The notes: generated by a model not told the origin, from the sequence alone. Counted from the first letter of the stretch, positions 1-7,077 are shown. The stretch: DNA of 14,065 nt from Methanomassiliicoccaceae archaeon (GCA_009776695.1 WRNI01000016.1:4129-18193), one strand, 5' to 3'. Numbers and translations are program-made.

Positions 1-637
1 GTGCGGTCTCCGCTGCGACGGACGTCCTTATGCCACCCCCGACTATCAGCGGTACCGAAAGCACATCCTTCACAGATGAGATCATATTCGGCGGAACAGG
101 ACGGTCGGCACCGCTCCCTGCTTCAAGATAGACAAAGTCCATTCCGAGATACTCGCATGCCAACGCGTACGCTTTCGCGCTTTCAATGTCATCGCGGCGT
201 ACCGGTTTCGCACGGCCCACCTCACCCACTCTCATACCGGGTTCTACGATTATGTAACCCATGGATATCGGCTCCAGTTTAAGTTTCCTGGTGAGCAGAC
301 TGCCCCTCACCTGTTCGCCGATGATCCAGTCTGTGTCAGTGCTGTTCACCATGCTCATAAAGAATATCGCGTCGCACTTTCCCGATATTGCGTGTGCGCC
401 GGACGGGAAGAATATTTTGGGAAGGGTGCTTGCATTTCCGATCGCTTCAGCGGTCGCATCAAGGTTGTTCTGATTGATATTGGTGGAACCGCCGATCATT
501 ATGGCATCGGTTCCTGCCTCTTCCGCTCTTTTTGCGATGCGGGCGGCCGTCTCAGGGGATTGTTTGTCGGGATCGATAAGCGTGAAGTGTATTGTTCCGT
601 TTGCTATCCTTTTGAGAATGTGATCCTTTACTTTCAT
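1..637 (-). CDS. Geranylgeranylglyceryl phosphate synthase, partial (C-terminus beyond window)
   Basis: Makes the first ether bond of archaeal membrane lipids: it joins geranylgeranyl diphosphate to sn-glycerol-1-phosphate. Read from the minus strand, the protein starts MKVKDHILKRIANGTIHFTL and continues IDPDKQ (Asp22 and Asp24), the metal/diphosphate-binding start of this TIM-barrel family. Near the far end are YLEAGSGA and VGGGIRT, the phosphate-binding loops. About 212 residues are visible; the family is usually about 230-260, so roughly the last 30 are missing off the window edge. The ATG overlaps the stop of the upstream DGGGP synthase gene (ATGA at 634-637), so the two consecutive pathway enzymes are probably translationally coupled. 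The GYIIVEPG and YLEAGSGA style resembles group II GGGP synthases, but this subgroup call is from memory. Identification is confident. Confidence 0.93.
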   Translation of the reverse strand, partial: MKVKDHILKRIANGTIHFTLIDPDKQSPETAARIAKRAEEAGTDAIMIGGSTNINQNNLDATAEAIGNASTLPKIFFPSGAHAISGKCDAIFFMSMVNSTDTDWIIGEQVRGSLLTRKLKLEPISMGYIIVEPGMRVGEVGRAKPVRRDDIESAKAYALACEYLGMDFVYLEAGSGADRPVPPNMISSVKDVLSVPLIVGGGIRTSVAAETA

Positions 638-1452
638 ATGTGAACAGCTCCGAGTATGAACGCCGCGAGAGCGGCGAGCATCGCATACTTGCACAGTTTC
701 TGTGCTTTGTGCGCATCCCTGAACATTATGAACGAGGAATAAATAAATATCGCATCCGCCGCGAGTATCAGATAATACAGCGGACCGAACATTTCCGTTA
801 TCATCGGCCACACACTCAGGACGGGGCCCGCTATCAGAAATACCGACGCGGCGGCGCATGCATTCCCGACGCCGATGCGCATCGGCAAGGTATTGCGGCC
901 TTCGTCGCCGCCCATGTCCTCGATGTCCTTCGCTATCTCGCGGCCTATGGAAACGAGAATTGCCATTGCAGCGGCTATTATGACGGGCGTGATATCAAGA
1001 ACGACGGCACCGCCCAAAAGGAATAACATTCCGGTGAGCAGCGCTATCGTAACGTTCCCGACGAATCCCCTTTGCTTCAGGAACAGTTCGTACGAAAGCA
1101 TAAGGAGGCACGCGATGATGACGATGGCTATCGATACGAAATCCCAAAGCAGGAACGATGATACTATTGATATCACGAATGCGGCGGCCGCCGCGTAAAG
1201 CGCATTCTTCGGTATCATCGCGCCCGAAGGTATCGGCCGTTCCGGATGTGATATCACGTCGATGTCACGATCGATGTAATCGTTCAGCGCGTTACCGCCG
1301 GCGATGAACCAGACGACGACGAACGATGCTATCACGATATTCGGCCAATGGTCCGCGATGTCAAGGCCTGACGCGATCAGCGCTCCCGCGATGACGCCGA
1401 ATATTCCCATAAGCCCGTTGACCGGTCTGAACAGCCGGAGATATTTGTTCAC
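634..1452 (-). CDS. Digeranylgeranylglyceryl phosphate synthase (UbiA family)
   Basis: Adds the second geranylgeranyl chain to GGGP, giving the archaeal di-ether lipid core; an integral membrane prenyltransferase. The 272-residue protein carries both Asp-rich UbiA motifs: NDYIDRDID (Asn57, Asp58, Asp61, Asp65), followed by HPERPIPSG, and REIAKDIEDMGGD (Asp176, Asp179, Asp183). About eight or nine hydrophobic helices separate them, and length is normal for the family. The start is a GTG: an in-frame TGA lies only three codons upstream, so no longer start is possible. The gene sits just before the GGGP synthase gene and overlaps it by 4 nt, which makes the DGGGP assignment safer than other UbiA roles (menaquinone, heme O). 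No convincing TATA box was seen; a weak AT-rich stretch lies at 1476-1488. Confidence 0.93.
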   Translation of the reverse strand: MNKYLRLFRPVNGLMGIFGVIAGALIASGLDIADHWPNIVIASFVVVWFIAGGNALNDYIDRDIDVISHPERPIPSGAMIPKNALYAAAAAFVISIVSSFLLWDFVSIAIVIIACLLMLSYELFLKQRGFVGNVTIALLTGMLFLLGGAVVLDITPVIIAAAMAILVSIGREIAKDIEDMGGDEGRNTLPMRIGVGNACAAASVFLIAGPVLSVWPMITEMFGPLYYLILAADAIFIYSSFIMFRDAHKAQKLCKYAMLAALAAFILGAVHI

Positions 1453-1489
1453 GTCACGTCATACGCATTAAAGATGAAAATGTTATTGA

Positions 1490-1530
1490 CAAAAATGACG
1501 GCATGGGGGCGGTGCCCCGTGCCGCCGTGA
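1490..1530 (-). terminator. Possible radA terminator (GC stem then T5)
   Basis: Downstream of the radA stop on the minus strand, a GC-rich inverted repeat (GGCGG/CCGCC arms, about 1507-1525) is followed by a T5 run at about 1492-1496. Archaeal termination mainly needs a T-rich tract. The position between two separately promoted units fits, but the T run is short. Confidence 0.35.
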
Positions 1531-1539
1531 GGTTTGCTG

Positions 1540-2481
1540 TCAGTCCGTTATCCCGTTCTCAGATACCATGAAGACAGCTTCGCCCTCAGGAAGGTTCGGC
1601 GAGTCGATAAGTCTCGCGATCCTTTTTCCGGCCTTGCCTTTCCTCAGGTACAGGCGGAACGTCGCCGTGTGTCCGACGATGTGACCGCCTATCGGTCTCG
1701 TCGGATCGCCGAAGAACGCGTCCGGTTTCGCGGCCACCTGGTTTGTTACCGCGATGACAGCGTTATTCAGCGTCGCGAAGTTCAGCAGTTCGTGCATGTG
1801 GCGGTTCAGTATCTGCTGCCTTTCCGCCAATGCGCCGCGGCCGATGTACTCGGCCCTGAAATGTGATGTTAACGAATCGACGATCATCAGTTTAACTTTC
1901 TTTTCCTGCGCAAGTTCTATTGCTTTGTCCACGAGCAATACCTGATGCTGCGAGTTGAATGCCCTCGCGACATGTATCCTCTTCAGCGTCTCGGCGGGAT
2001 CGATGCCCAGGTGCTCTGCCATCTGTATTATCCTTTCCGGACGGAAGGTGTTCTCGCTGTCGATCATTATAACATCGGAATCGAATCCCCCGTCCTCCTC
2101 GGGAAGCGTCGCGTTCACCGCCAGCTGAAAACAGACCTGTGTCTTACAGCTTCCGAACTCGCCGAAGAATTCGACGATCGATTGCGTTTCAAGTCCGCCG
2201 CCCATGAGCTCGTCGAATGCTTTCGAGCCTGTCGTCAATTTCTTGACGGCCTTTCTTCTTTCCAATATATCCTCGCCGGTCTCGAATCCGCCGATATCGG
2301 CGCAGAGCTTTGCGCCTTCGATGATGTCCATTGCCTTCTTCTCGCCGATCTCACAGGCTTCCGCCAGTTCTTTCGGTGATGCTACCGCAATGGCCAAAAC
2401 GTCGTTATATCCTGCTTCGCGGAGTTTCTCTGATATTGCCGGTCCTACTCCTGGTATGTCCTCCAGACTTTTTGTGGCCAT
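1540..2481 (-). CDS. radA: DNA repair and recombination protein RadA
   Basis: Archaeal RecA/Rad51-family recombinase: an ATP-dependent filament-forming strand-exchange protein. It has an N-terminal helix-hairpin-helix region (IPGVGPAISEKLREAGY, residues 9-25), the inter-domain linker with GGFETG (64-69, where related proteins often have an FxxA polymerisation motif), Walker A GEFGSCKTQ (107-115), Walker B KLMIVD (197-202) and the L2 loop GDPTRPIGGHIVGH (258-271). It is 313 residues, normal for the family. I chose ATG at 2481, not the in-frame GTG at 2499: a TATA box at 2513-2520 predicts transcription from about 2490, which leaves the GTG outside the mRNA, and GGTGA lies a few bases before the ATG. 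Oddity: Cys112 replaces the Gly that normally precedes the Walker A lysine. The gene has its own promoter and is probably monocistronic. Confidence 0.95.
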   Translation of the reverse strand: MATKSLEDIPGVGPAISEKLREAGYNDVLAIAVASPKELAEACEIGEKKAMDIIEGAKLCADIGGFETGEDILERRKAVKKLTTGSKAFDELMGGGLETQSIVEFFGEFGSCKTQVCFQLAVNATLPEEDGGFDSDVIMIDSENTFRPERIIQMAEHLGIDPAETLKRIHVARAFNSQHQVLLVDKAIELAQEKKVKLMIVDSLTSHFRAEYIGRGALAERQQILNRHMHELLNFATLNNAVIAVTNQVAAKPDAFFGDPTRPIGGHIVGHTATFRLYLRKGKAGKRIARLIDSPNLPEGEAVFMVSENGITD

Positions 2482-2512
2482 TTTTTCACCATCTCTCACA
2501 GAACGGAATGAG

Positions 2513-2520
2513 TATATAAG
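2513..2520 (-). promoter_or_regulatory. TATA box of radA
   Basis: Minus strand CTTATATA preceded by purine/GC GAGCG (BRE-like). Its centre predicts a start of transcription near 2490, about 9 nt before the ATG at 2481. It decides the radA start codon. Confidence 0.6.
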
Positions 2521-2640
2521 CGCTCCAGGGAGAGGTGACCGAAACTACTCTGACGCTATCGGCGTACAGCGGCGCATGAACGCCGATGAGAGGGCGCGGA
2601 ACGGCCGTCATTTATAAATCTCCGTGCATAGGGACGCACC

Positions 2641-2760
2641 GTTTCGGCGGATCGCGAGGTAAATTCACATTCGGGGCACTTTCGGTGCGCACCGCGAAGA
2701 ACGTGAACGAGCCGCGACGTCTCATACTCAGTCCGTGAAGCAGCTCCGTGAAGCAGCTTA
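2641..2760 (+). ncRNA. Candidate structured non-coding RNA (unrecognised family)
   Basis: A TATA-like TTTATAAAT at 2611-2619 predicts a plus-strand transcript from about 2641. The following sequence folds into one long imperfect hairpin of four nested helices: 2652-2656 with 2713-2717 (TCGCG/CGCGA), 2664-2668 with 2703-2707 (TTCAC/GTGAA), 2670-2673 with 2695-2698 (TTCG/CGAA), and 2676-2679 with 2685-2688 (GCAC/GTGC, loop TTTCG). An AT-rich block (2758-2770) follows and could end the transcript. I compared it by eye with RNase P RNA, SRP RNA and 5S rRNA consensus elements and saw none. The TATA-like box is symmetric, so strand and ends are uncertain; it may be plain regulatory DNA. Confidence 0.28.
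2732..2757. repeat. Perfect 13-bp tandem duplication
   Basis: TCCGTGAAGCAGC occurs twice back to back (2732-2744 and 2745-2757), followed by T and an AT-rich palindrome TTATTAATAA. It lies at the 3' end of the candidate RNA region. Confidence 0.8.
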
Positions 2761-2926
2761 TTAATAATTGATGCGGCAATGGAGATGTGCTTTGGGGTAA
2801 AACCTCTCCCGTACAGGATAGGTCCCATTGCGCTTATTTCTTCTCAGACCTCTCGGCAGTGTCCCTCGATGCTTCTTCGATAGGCAGAGGTATTTTCTTT
2901 CCCGCAGTATCCTTTTCGTTGAAAGG

Positions 2927-2934
2927 TTTTATAT
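2927..2934 (+). promoter_or_regulatory. TATA box of the 2956 membrane-protein gene
   Basis: TTTTATAT with purine-rich GAAAGG just upstream (BRE-like). The centre is 26 nt before the ATG at 2956, so the mRNA is probably leaderless; no Shine-Dalgarno sequence precedes the ATG. Confidence 0.65.
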
Positions 2935-2955
2935 CTTGTTCACAATCACCTCCCA

Positions 2956-3318
2956 ATGGCAAAGAAAAGGAGACGAGAGAGCGCTGAGCCCGAGGACACA
3001 TACGAGTTCACGCCCCCGGAGTTCGACGAGAGGGAGTTCCTGCTGAAAGATATGTACGGAACGAAGGTCCTTCTCGTTGTCGTGGCATTGGCGATCATCA
3101 TCGGCATATTGGCCGCCTGCCTCGACAAAGCCACAGACCTTTGGTATCTGGGTCTGCTGCTGTTAATACTGGCGATGGTCGCGCTCAGACAGTTCATGAT
3201 CCTGCTGAAGTTCAGGGTCGACCTTATGGATCAGAAGTCGATGATAAGCAATTACATCCTGTTCCTGATGCTCTCGCTGGGCGTGTGGATAATAATACTG
3301 AACCCGCCGTTCTCGTGA
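2956..3318 (+). CDS. Small three-helix membrane protein of unknown function
   Basis: I do not recognise the family. The 120-residue protein has a very basic N-terminus (MAKKRRRESAEPED), an acidic stretch (PPEFDERE, about residues 20-27), then three hydrophobic segments at about 38-56, 62-80 and 98-115, and ends NPPFS. The highly charged first 35 residues are probably cytosolic and could bind nucleic acid or a partner, but that is a guess. The start is supported by a TATA box 26 nt upstream (leaderless). It is the only plus-strand gene between radA and cca, and converges with cca, with a 55-nt gap that holds a degenerate direct repeat (TGATCTCTGTCC at 3317-3328, TGATCCCTGTCC at 3344-3355). The coding sequence looks like its neighbours, so it is probably an ordinary lineage gene. 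Confidence 0.75.
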   Translation: MAKKRRRESAEPEDTYEFTPPEFDEREFLLKDMYGTKVLLVVVALAIIIGILAACLDKATDLWYLGLLLLILAMVALRQFMILLKFRVDLMDQKSMISNYILFLMLSLGVWIIILNPPFS

Positions 3319-3373
3319 TCTCTGTCCGCGCAGCATCTATCGTTTGATCCCTGTCCCCGCGGCCGCGATAATA

Positions 3374-4696
3374 TCATACGTCCCACGGATGTTTCGGATC
3401 GAGCAGCTCTGTCAGCAAGTTCTTGTCTGCGGTCCTTAACGTATCGTCGTGGCCAAGTATCATTAACGTTTCAGGAACGATGTCCCTTCCTATGCCGGCG
3501 ACCGCAACCTCGTCCGATAACATCTCTGTCACCGATCTATGGCGCCTTTCGGCGACAACGTTCCATTGTCCCTCGTCGATGAACGGTCCGCCGTATCCGT
3601 TATCTTTCCATTTCGCAAGGAACGATGATGATGAGCGTACCCACACCGGAGGACCGATATGCTTGAACGTTTTGGAAAGCATATCCCGTTCAAGCTCGAA
3701 GATCATGATTATCTTCGTCTTCGTCATATCATGTACAGCTCTGAGCACAGTGAAATCGTAAGAGTCCAGCTTTCTTGTCAGTGCGTACCGCGTTTTCCAT
3801 ATCTGCGAATAAAGGTTATCGCGGTTGACGTCCGGTGTATCAAATATAACGGTTATAAGACGGGATCCGCGCTCACCGGAAAGTTCGCGCAGACGTTCCT
3901 CGGTCAGCGGTTCGCGCTCATTCGGGAAGAAGAACTTTTCATCGGGTCCTTCAAGATAATGTTTGCAGGCGGCTATGAACGTCGCAAACGTATCAATATG
4001 AACGGCGGAGGCGACATTCCTTTTAGGATCGACGGGATCGTAAAGTACCATGGGGCCGAGCATAGCCGGCCCCCGTTTCTCCAGCGCGATGGTAACGCCC
4101 TCCTTCCATTCCGATGCCGCTTTGACAACATTCAGGAATCCTCCGTAATATATCGTCAGCGATTCGCATAAGTATCCCGAGAATCCGCGCGTGTTGGGTT
4201 CTGCTCCGTATGTTCCGATGCCTTTCATGAAAACTTTCAGCAATCTTATCTCATCCCTTAGGCGCTCATCTGTCCTTGATATGACGTACTCAGTGTGAAA
4301 AGGTGTCCTGTCAACGGCGCTCATAAGCTTTGACGTATCCTTTATCGCATAGCACGGAACGAGATCGACGGTCAGTCCGTCAAAATCACCGCGGGTGTAC
4401 GGATGTTCCGCATACATGCGCTCACCGTGCAGTATCTCCTCGCCCGCCGCCAATCCTATGCGAACCATCTCCTCCTCCGGCACGGAGTCGGGGAACATCA
4501 GGAACATATCGAGATCCGGTTCAGAAAGGAACGTGCCCTTGGCGACGGAACCGACGAGCATCACGTTAATGTCATGCTTATGCGCTTTAAGATAAGATAC
4601 GATCTTCTTCTTAAGCCGTCCGGCGGCGTCAGTTATTCTTTTCGTCTCCGCCTCCGAAGGTCTTATCCTTTTCAGCACCGTTTCCTCAAGGCTCAT
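3374..4696 (-). CDS. cca: CCA tRNA nucleotidyltransferase, archaeal class I
   Basis: Adds or repairs the 3'-CCA end of tRNAs using CTP and ATP without a nucleic-acid template. The 440-residue length is typical of the archaeal enzyme. The nucleotidyltransferase signature is clear: MLVGSVAKGTFLSEPDLDMF (residues 46-65) with Gly49-Ser50 and the catalytic carboxylates Asp61 and Asp63; the third carboxylate is in TVDLVPCY (about residue 111). The stretch ERLRDEIRLLKVFMKGIGTYG fits the central domain, and the C-terminal part has FELERDMLSKTFKHIGPPVW as in archaeal homologues. The only tRNA in this window (tRNA-Tyr) lacks an encoded CCA, so this activity is needed. Start ATG at 4696 has an AT-rich TATA-like element at 4721-4730, again giving a near-leaderless message. 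Confidence 0.95.
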   Translation of the reverse strand: MSLEETVLKRIRPSEAETKRITDAAGRLKKKIVSYLKAHKHDINVMLVGSVAKGTFLSEPDLDMFLMFPDSVPEEEMVRIGLAAGEEILHGERMYAEHPYTRGDFDGLTVDLVPCYAIKDTSKLMSAVDRTPFHTEYVISRTDERLRDEIRLLKVFMKGIGTYGAEPNTRGFSGYLCESLTIYYGGFLNVVKAASEWKEGVTIALEKRGPAMLGPMVLYDPVDPKRNVASAVHIDTFATFIAACKHYLEGPDEKFFFPNEREPLTEERLRELSGERGSRLITVIFDTPDVNRDNLYSQIWKTRYALTRKLDSYDFTVLRAVHDMTKTKIIMIFELERDMLSKTFKHIGPPVWVRSSSSFLAKWKDNGYGGPFIDEGQWNVVAERRHRSVTEMLSDEVAVAGIGRDIVPETLMILGHDDTLRTADKNLLTELLDPKHPWDV

Positions 4697-4720
4697 GTGA
4701 GTTCGCTTAGAACGTATTCA

Positions 4721-4730
4721 GATTTATTAC
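4721..4730 (-). promoter_or_regulatory. TATA-like element of cca
   Basis: Minus strand GTAATAAATC, centre about 29 nt before the cca ATG at 4696. A 16-bp inverted repeat (4737-4752) lies directly upstream of it. Confidence 0.45.
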
Positions 4731-4736
4731 TTTGTC

Positions 4737-4752
4737 GGTGCGCGTGCGCACC
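4737..4752. repeat. 16-bp inverted repeat GGTGCGC-GT-GCGCACC
   Basis: Two perfect 7-bp arms around a GT centre, between the 3' end of the hydrolase gene and the cca promoter. It could be a protein-binding site upstream of cca or the base of a hairpin after the hydrolase gene. The related palindrome GGTGCGCACC is at 2684-2693, in the radA intergenic region. Confidence 0.7.
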
Positions 4753-4785
4753 GCCCGTGTGCATGTGCGAACCTGTGAACAGATA

Positions 4786-5607
4786 TCACACAGCGCCGCG
4801 GGAGGACAGCGGTACCGTCATCGTTATGTCTATCGTATCGCATATCATAACTTTCATAAGATCGTCGGCGGCGATCGTTCTTATTCCTGTGCGGCCCTCC
4901 ACGTACGCCGCCTCTTTTTCAGGACAGTCCTGTATCATACGCACGCCCATGTGCGTGAAGATGATCATATCGGGATGTATCATCTCAGCGAATTTTACCG
5001 CGTCCTCGGTGCACAGGTGGCACCGTATGCGCGCTTTTGTTGGTCTCGTTATCGGTAATATGATCACTCTCGAATTTATGTATTCAGAAGCAACATCATC
5101 ACGGTAATTGGTATCGCAGACATACGAGATGATACCGTCGTCAGTATTGAATTTGAAACCGACCGCCGTCCTGTCGCTGTGCAGCGACATTGTCATCTCC
5201 GTTCTTATGCCGCATACGTCCATGATATCACCGGGTCTTGCTGTAGCGTGTTTTCCGACCATGTTGAAATGATACGGCGTTAATCTTGGGCCGAGACCTT
5301 CGTACCCTTCCATGACGCTGACGCTTCCGATAAGCTCGCCGCGTTTCACCACGCCGCCCTTGCACATCCCTTCTGTCAATACTTCCGCGTCGGAGTAATG
5401 ATCGGGATGGCAGTGCGATATGAGTATCGCGTCAGTCCGTGCAGGATCCATCCCTATACGGCTCATATTCGTCAGCGCGCCCGGTCCCGGGTCGATGTGC
5501 ATTCGTTTACCGTTGGAATCCAGTATCATGCCGCCGGTGCTCCGCGTCTGATATATTGTTGCATATCTGCCGCCTCCGGTGCCCAGGAACGTAAGCGAGG
5601 TGCTCAT
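4786..5607 (-). CDS. Metallo-beta-lactamase fold hydrolase (RNase Z-like MBL superfamily)
   Basis: Predicted zinc-dependent hydrolase; substrate unknown. The 273-residue protein begins MSTSLTFLGTGGGRY, the usual first strand and glycine turn of the fold, and has IDPGPGAL (38-45), the metal motif HCHPDH (65-70), a later His near residue 157 (MSLHSDRTAVGF), the Asp of VCDTNY and the final His of FTHMG. The set is complete, so activity is expected. It could act on a nucleotide or RNA ester, but nothing here proves it, and the exosite of true RNase Z is not evident. The frame is open up to 5721, but I chose ATG 5607: the family motif starts there, a TATA box lies 25 nt upstream, and the extra 38 residues look non-conserved. 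It is divergent from the deaminase gene at 5724. Confidence 0.85.
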   Translation of the reverse strand: MSTSLTFLGTGGGRYATIYQTRSTGGMILDSNGKRMHIDPGPGALTNMSRIGMDPARTDAILISHCHPDHYSDAEVLTEGMCKGGVVKRGELIGSVSVMEGYEGLGPRLTPYHFNMVGKHATARPGDIMDVCGIRTEMTMSLHSDRTAVGFKFNTDDGIISYVCDTNYRDDVASEYINSRVIILPITRPTKARIRCHLCTEDAVKFAEMIHPDMIIFTHMGVRMIQDCPEKEAAYVEGRTGIRTIAADDLMKVMICDTIDITMTVPLSSRGAV

Positions 5608-5627
5608 CAGGCGGCTGATGATGTGCA

Positions 5628-5637
5628 CGTATATGTC
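5628..5637 (-). promoter_or_regulatory. TATA box of the MBL hydrolase gene
   Basis: Minus strand GACATATACG, centre about 25 nt before the ATG at 5607. It supports the shorter start and a leaderless transcript. Confidence 0.5.
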
Positions 5638-5695
5638 ATTGTCCGTGCCGCGGGCGCGCGCAAAGCCGCGCCCCGGCGCCGCCGAATGATAAACA

Positions 5696-5705
5696 GTTAA
5701 TATCC
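5696..5705 (+). promoter_or_regulatory. TATA-like element of the deaminase gene
   Basis: GTTAATATCC with upstream GATAAACA; the centre is about 24 nt before ATG 5724, predicting a leaderless mRNA. Confidence 0.5.
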
Positions 5706-5723
5706 GCATTCTTATCGGCATAC

Positions 5724-7013
5724 ATGCTTACGGCCATACGCAACGCGCGGATAGTCACGCAGGACGCGTCAAGGAGGATAATAAAAGGGGACGTTCTGAT
5801 CGAGAATGAAAAGATAAAATCCGTCGGTCAGCCGTTCAGCGGGACGGCCGACGTTGAGATAGACGCGGCCGGCGATATCGTGATGCCAGGTCTTGTCAAC
5901 ACGCATACGCATGTTGCCATGTCAGTGATGAAAGGGGCGGCGGATGATCTTCCGTTCAATGATTTCCTGAATAAGATGTTCAGAACAGATTCGGAAAGGA
6001 CGGACAGGGACATCAGCATAGGAACGAAGTTGGGGTGCACGGAGATGATACGCTCCGGAACTACGACGTTCGCTGATCTTTATTATTCCGAGGACGTCAT
6101 TGCAAAAGCGACCGAGGAGGCCGGCATAAGAGGGATACTCTGCTGGTGCGTCCTTGACGAAGAGTTCACAACACAGAAGGGCAGCCCTCTTAAGAATTGT
6201 GAGAAGTTCTGCAAAGCTCACACGAAACTGAAGAAAAGCAGACCGGGCGTCGGTCTTCAGGGTGTTTACGTTTGCAGTGAGGGAACATGCAGAGGCGCAA
6301 AACAATTGTCCGATGATCTTAACGTTCCTCTTCACCTTCACCTTTCGGAGACAAGGTCGGAAGTTAACGAACATAAGATAAAGACAGGCCGCAGGCCTGC
6401 CGAGTGGTTAAATGACATAGGCGTTCTCAGTGACAGGACAGTGGCGGCACATTCAGCGTGGCTGACGATGAATGAAGTCAGACTTATGGGAAAAGCGGGA
6501 ATGTCGATCGCCGCATGCGCCGTATCGAACATGAAATTAGCCACCGGCGGTGTCGCACCTTTACCGGAGATGCTGGAGAACGGCGTGAACGTTTCCATAG
6601 GAACGGACGGAAGCACCACGAACAACAGCTTGGATATGTTCGCGGAGATGAAGATACTCGGCCTTCTGCAGAAATCAAGCAGATGGGACCCCACTGTGAC
6701 CAAGGCGCAGTCATTACTTGATTTCGCGACAATAAACGGTGCGAAAGCAATAGGCATGGGCAGCGAGACGGGATCGATAGAGCCGGGAAAATATGCGGAC
6801 CTGATAATACTGGACGGCAAGGCGCCTAACCTGAGGCCGCTGCTCCCTGAGAATATAATATCGAACATCGTTTACTCGGCGTCATCCCTTAACGTAAAGA
6901 CGGTGCTTTGCCAAGGCGACATTGTGATGAGGGACCGTAAAATAACAACGTTCGACGAAAGGAAAGTAATGGACGCATCGGAAGATATATGGAAAGAGCT
7001 TTGCGGGCGATGA
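5724..7013 (+). CDS. 5-methylthioadenosine / S-adenosylhomocysteine / 5'-deoxyadenosine deaminase
   Basis: Amidohydrolase-superfamily enzyme predicted to deaminate adenosine-type by-products of SAM use (MTA, SAH or 5'-deoxyadenosine) to the inosine form. The 429-residue protein has the metal motif NTHTH (His61, His63) inside MPGLVNTHTHVAMSVMKGAA, the pair HLHLSE (His206 metal ligand, Glu209), His243 in AAHSAWL, and Asp295 in IGTDGSTTNN. These match the family arrangement. The end EPGKYADLIILD is also typical. In methanogens the related DadD prefers 5'-deoxyadenosine, made by radical-SAM enzymes; sequence alone does not decide the substrate. The gene has its own promoter, is divergent from the hydrolase gene, and is followed by an 8-bp inverted repeat. 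Confident on family, moderate on substrate. Confidence 0.92.
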   Translation: MLTAIRNARIVTQDASRRIIKGDVLIENEKIKSVGQPFSGTADVEIDAAGDIVMPGLVNTHTHVAMSVMKGAADDLPFNDFLNKMFRTDSERTDRDISIGTKLGCTEMIRSGTTTFADLYYSEDVIAKATEEAGIRGILCWCVLDEEFTTQKGSPLKNCEKFCKAHTKLKKSRPGVGLQGVYVCSEGTCRGAKQLSDDLNVPLHLHLSETRSEVNEHKIKTGRRPAEWLNDIGVLSDRTVAAHSAWLTMNEVRLMGKAGMSIAACAVSNMKLATGGVAPLPEMLENGVNVSIGTDGSTTNNSLDMFAEMKILGLLQKSSRWDPTVTKAQSLLDFATINGAKAIGMGSETGSIEPGKYADLIILDGKAPNLRPLLPENIISNIVYSASSLNVKTVLCQGDIVMRDRKITTFDERKVMDASEDIWKELCGR

Positions 7014-7017
7014 TGCG

Positions 7018-7075
7018 CAACGAAGGTTCTGAACAACCCGTCAATAAGAAAAGAGAGTAAGAGGTTTCTTCGTTG
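7018..7075. repeat. Inverted repeat CAACGAAG / CTTCGTTG between convergent genes
   Basis: Perfect 8-bp arms at 7018-7025 and 7068-7075 enclose a 42-nt purine-rich stretch (7026-7067), filling the gap between the deaminase stop (7013) and the stop of the convergent gene (7078). It could mark a shared 3' end; there is no long T run. Confidence 0.5.
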
Positions 7076-7077
7076 GA

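Larger units (their letters stand above)
2482..2955. other. 474-nt intergenic region between divergent radA and the 2956 gene
   Basis: No credible protein gene: the open frames here lack family features and conflict with one another. It holds the radA promoter at its left edge and the promoter of the 2956 gene at its right edge. In the middle it has an isolated TATA-like TTTATAAAT (2611-2619), a GC-rich foldable block (2641-2760), a 13-nt tandem duplication (2732-2757) and a palindromic TTATTAATAA (2758-2767). From about 2770 to 2920 I see nothing I can name. Confidence 0.6.

Noticed and set aside
2482..2499. Longer RadA start at GTG 2499
   Set aside because: The TATA box at 2513-2520 places the transcript start near 2490, after this GTG; the ATG at 2481 has GGTGA before it and fits the family N-terminus.
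2641..2760. RNase P RNA, SRP RNA or 5S rRNA
   Set aside because: None of their conserved sequence elements could be recognised, and the block is too short for the first two.
2556..2828. 90-residue minus-strand open frame in the radA intergenic region
   Set aside because: Arg/Ser-rich sequence with no domain and no promoter at its start; it runs antisense through the structured block. A chance frame in GC-rich DNA.
5608..5721. 38-residue N-terminal extension of the MBL hydrolase
   Set aside because: The fold starts at MSTSLTFLGTGGG, a TATA box lies inside the extension, and the extra residues show no conserved character.
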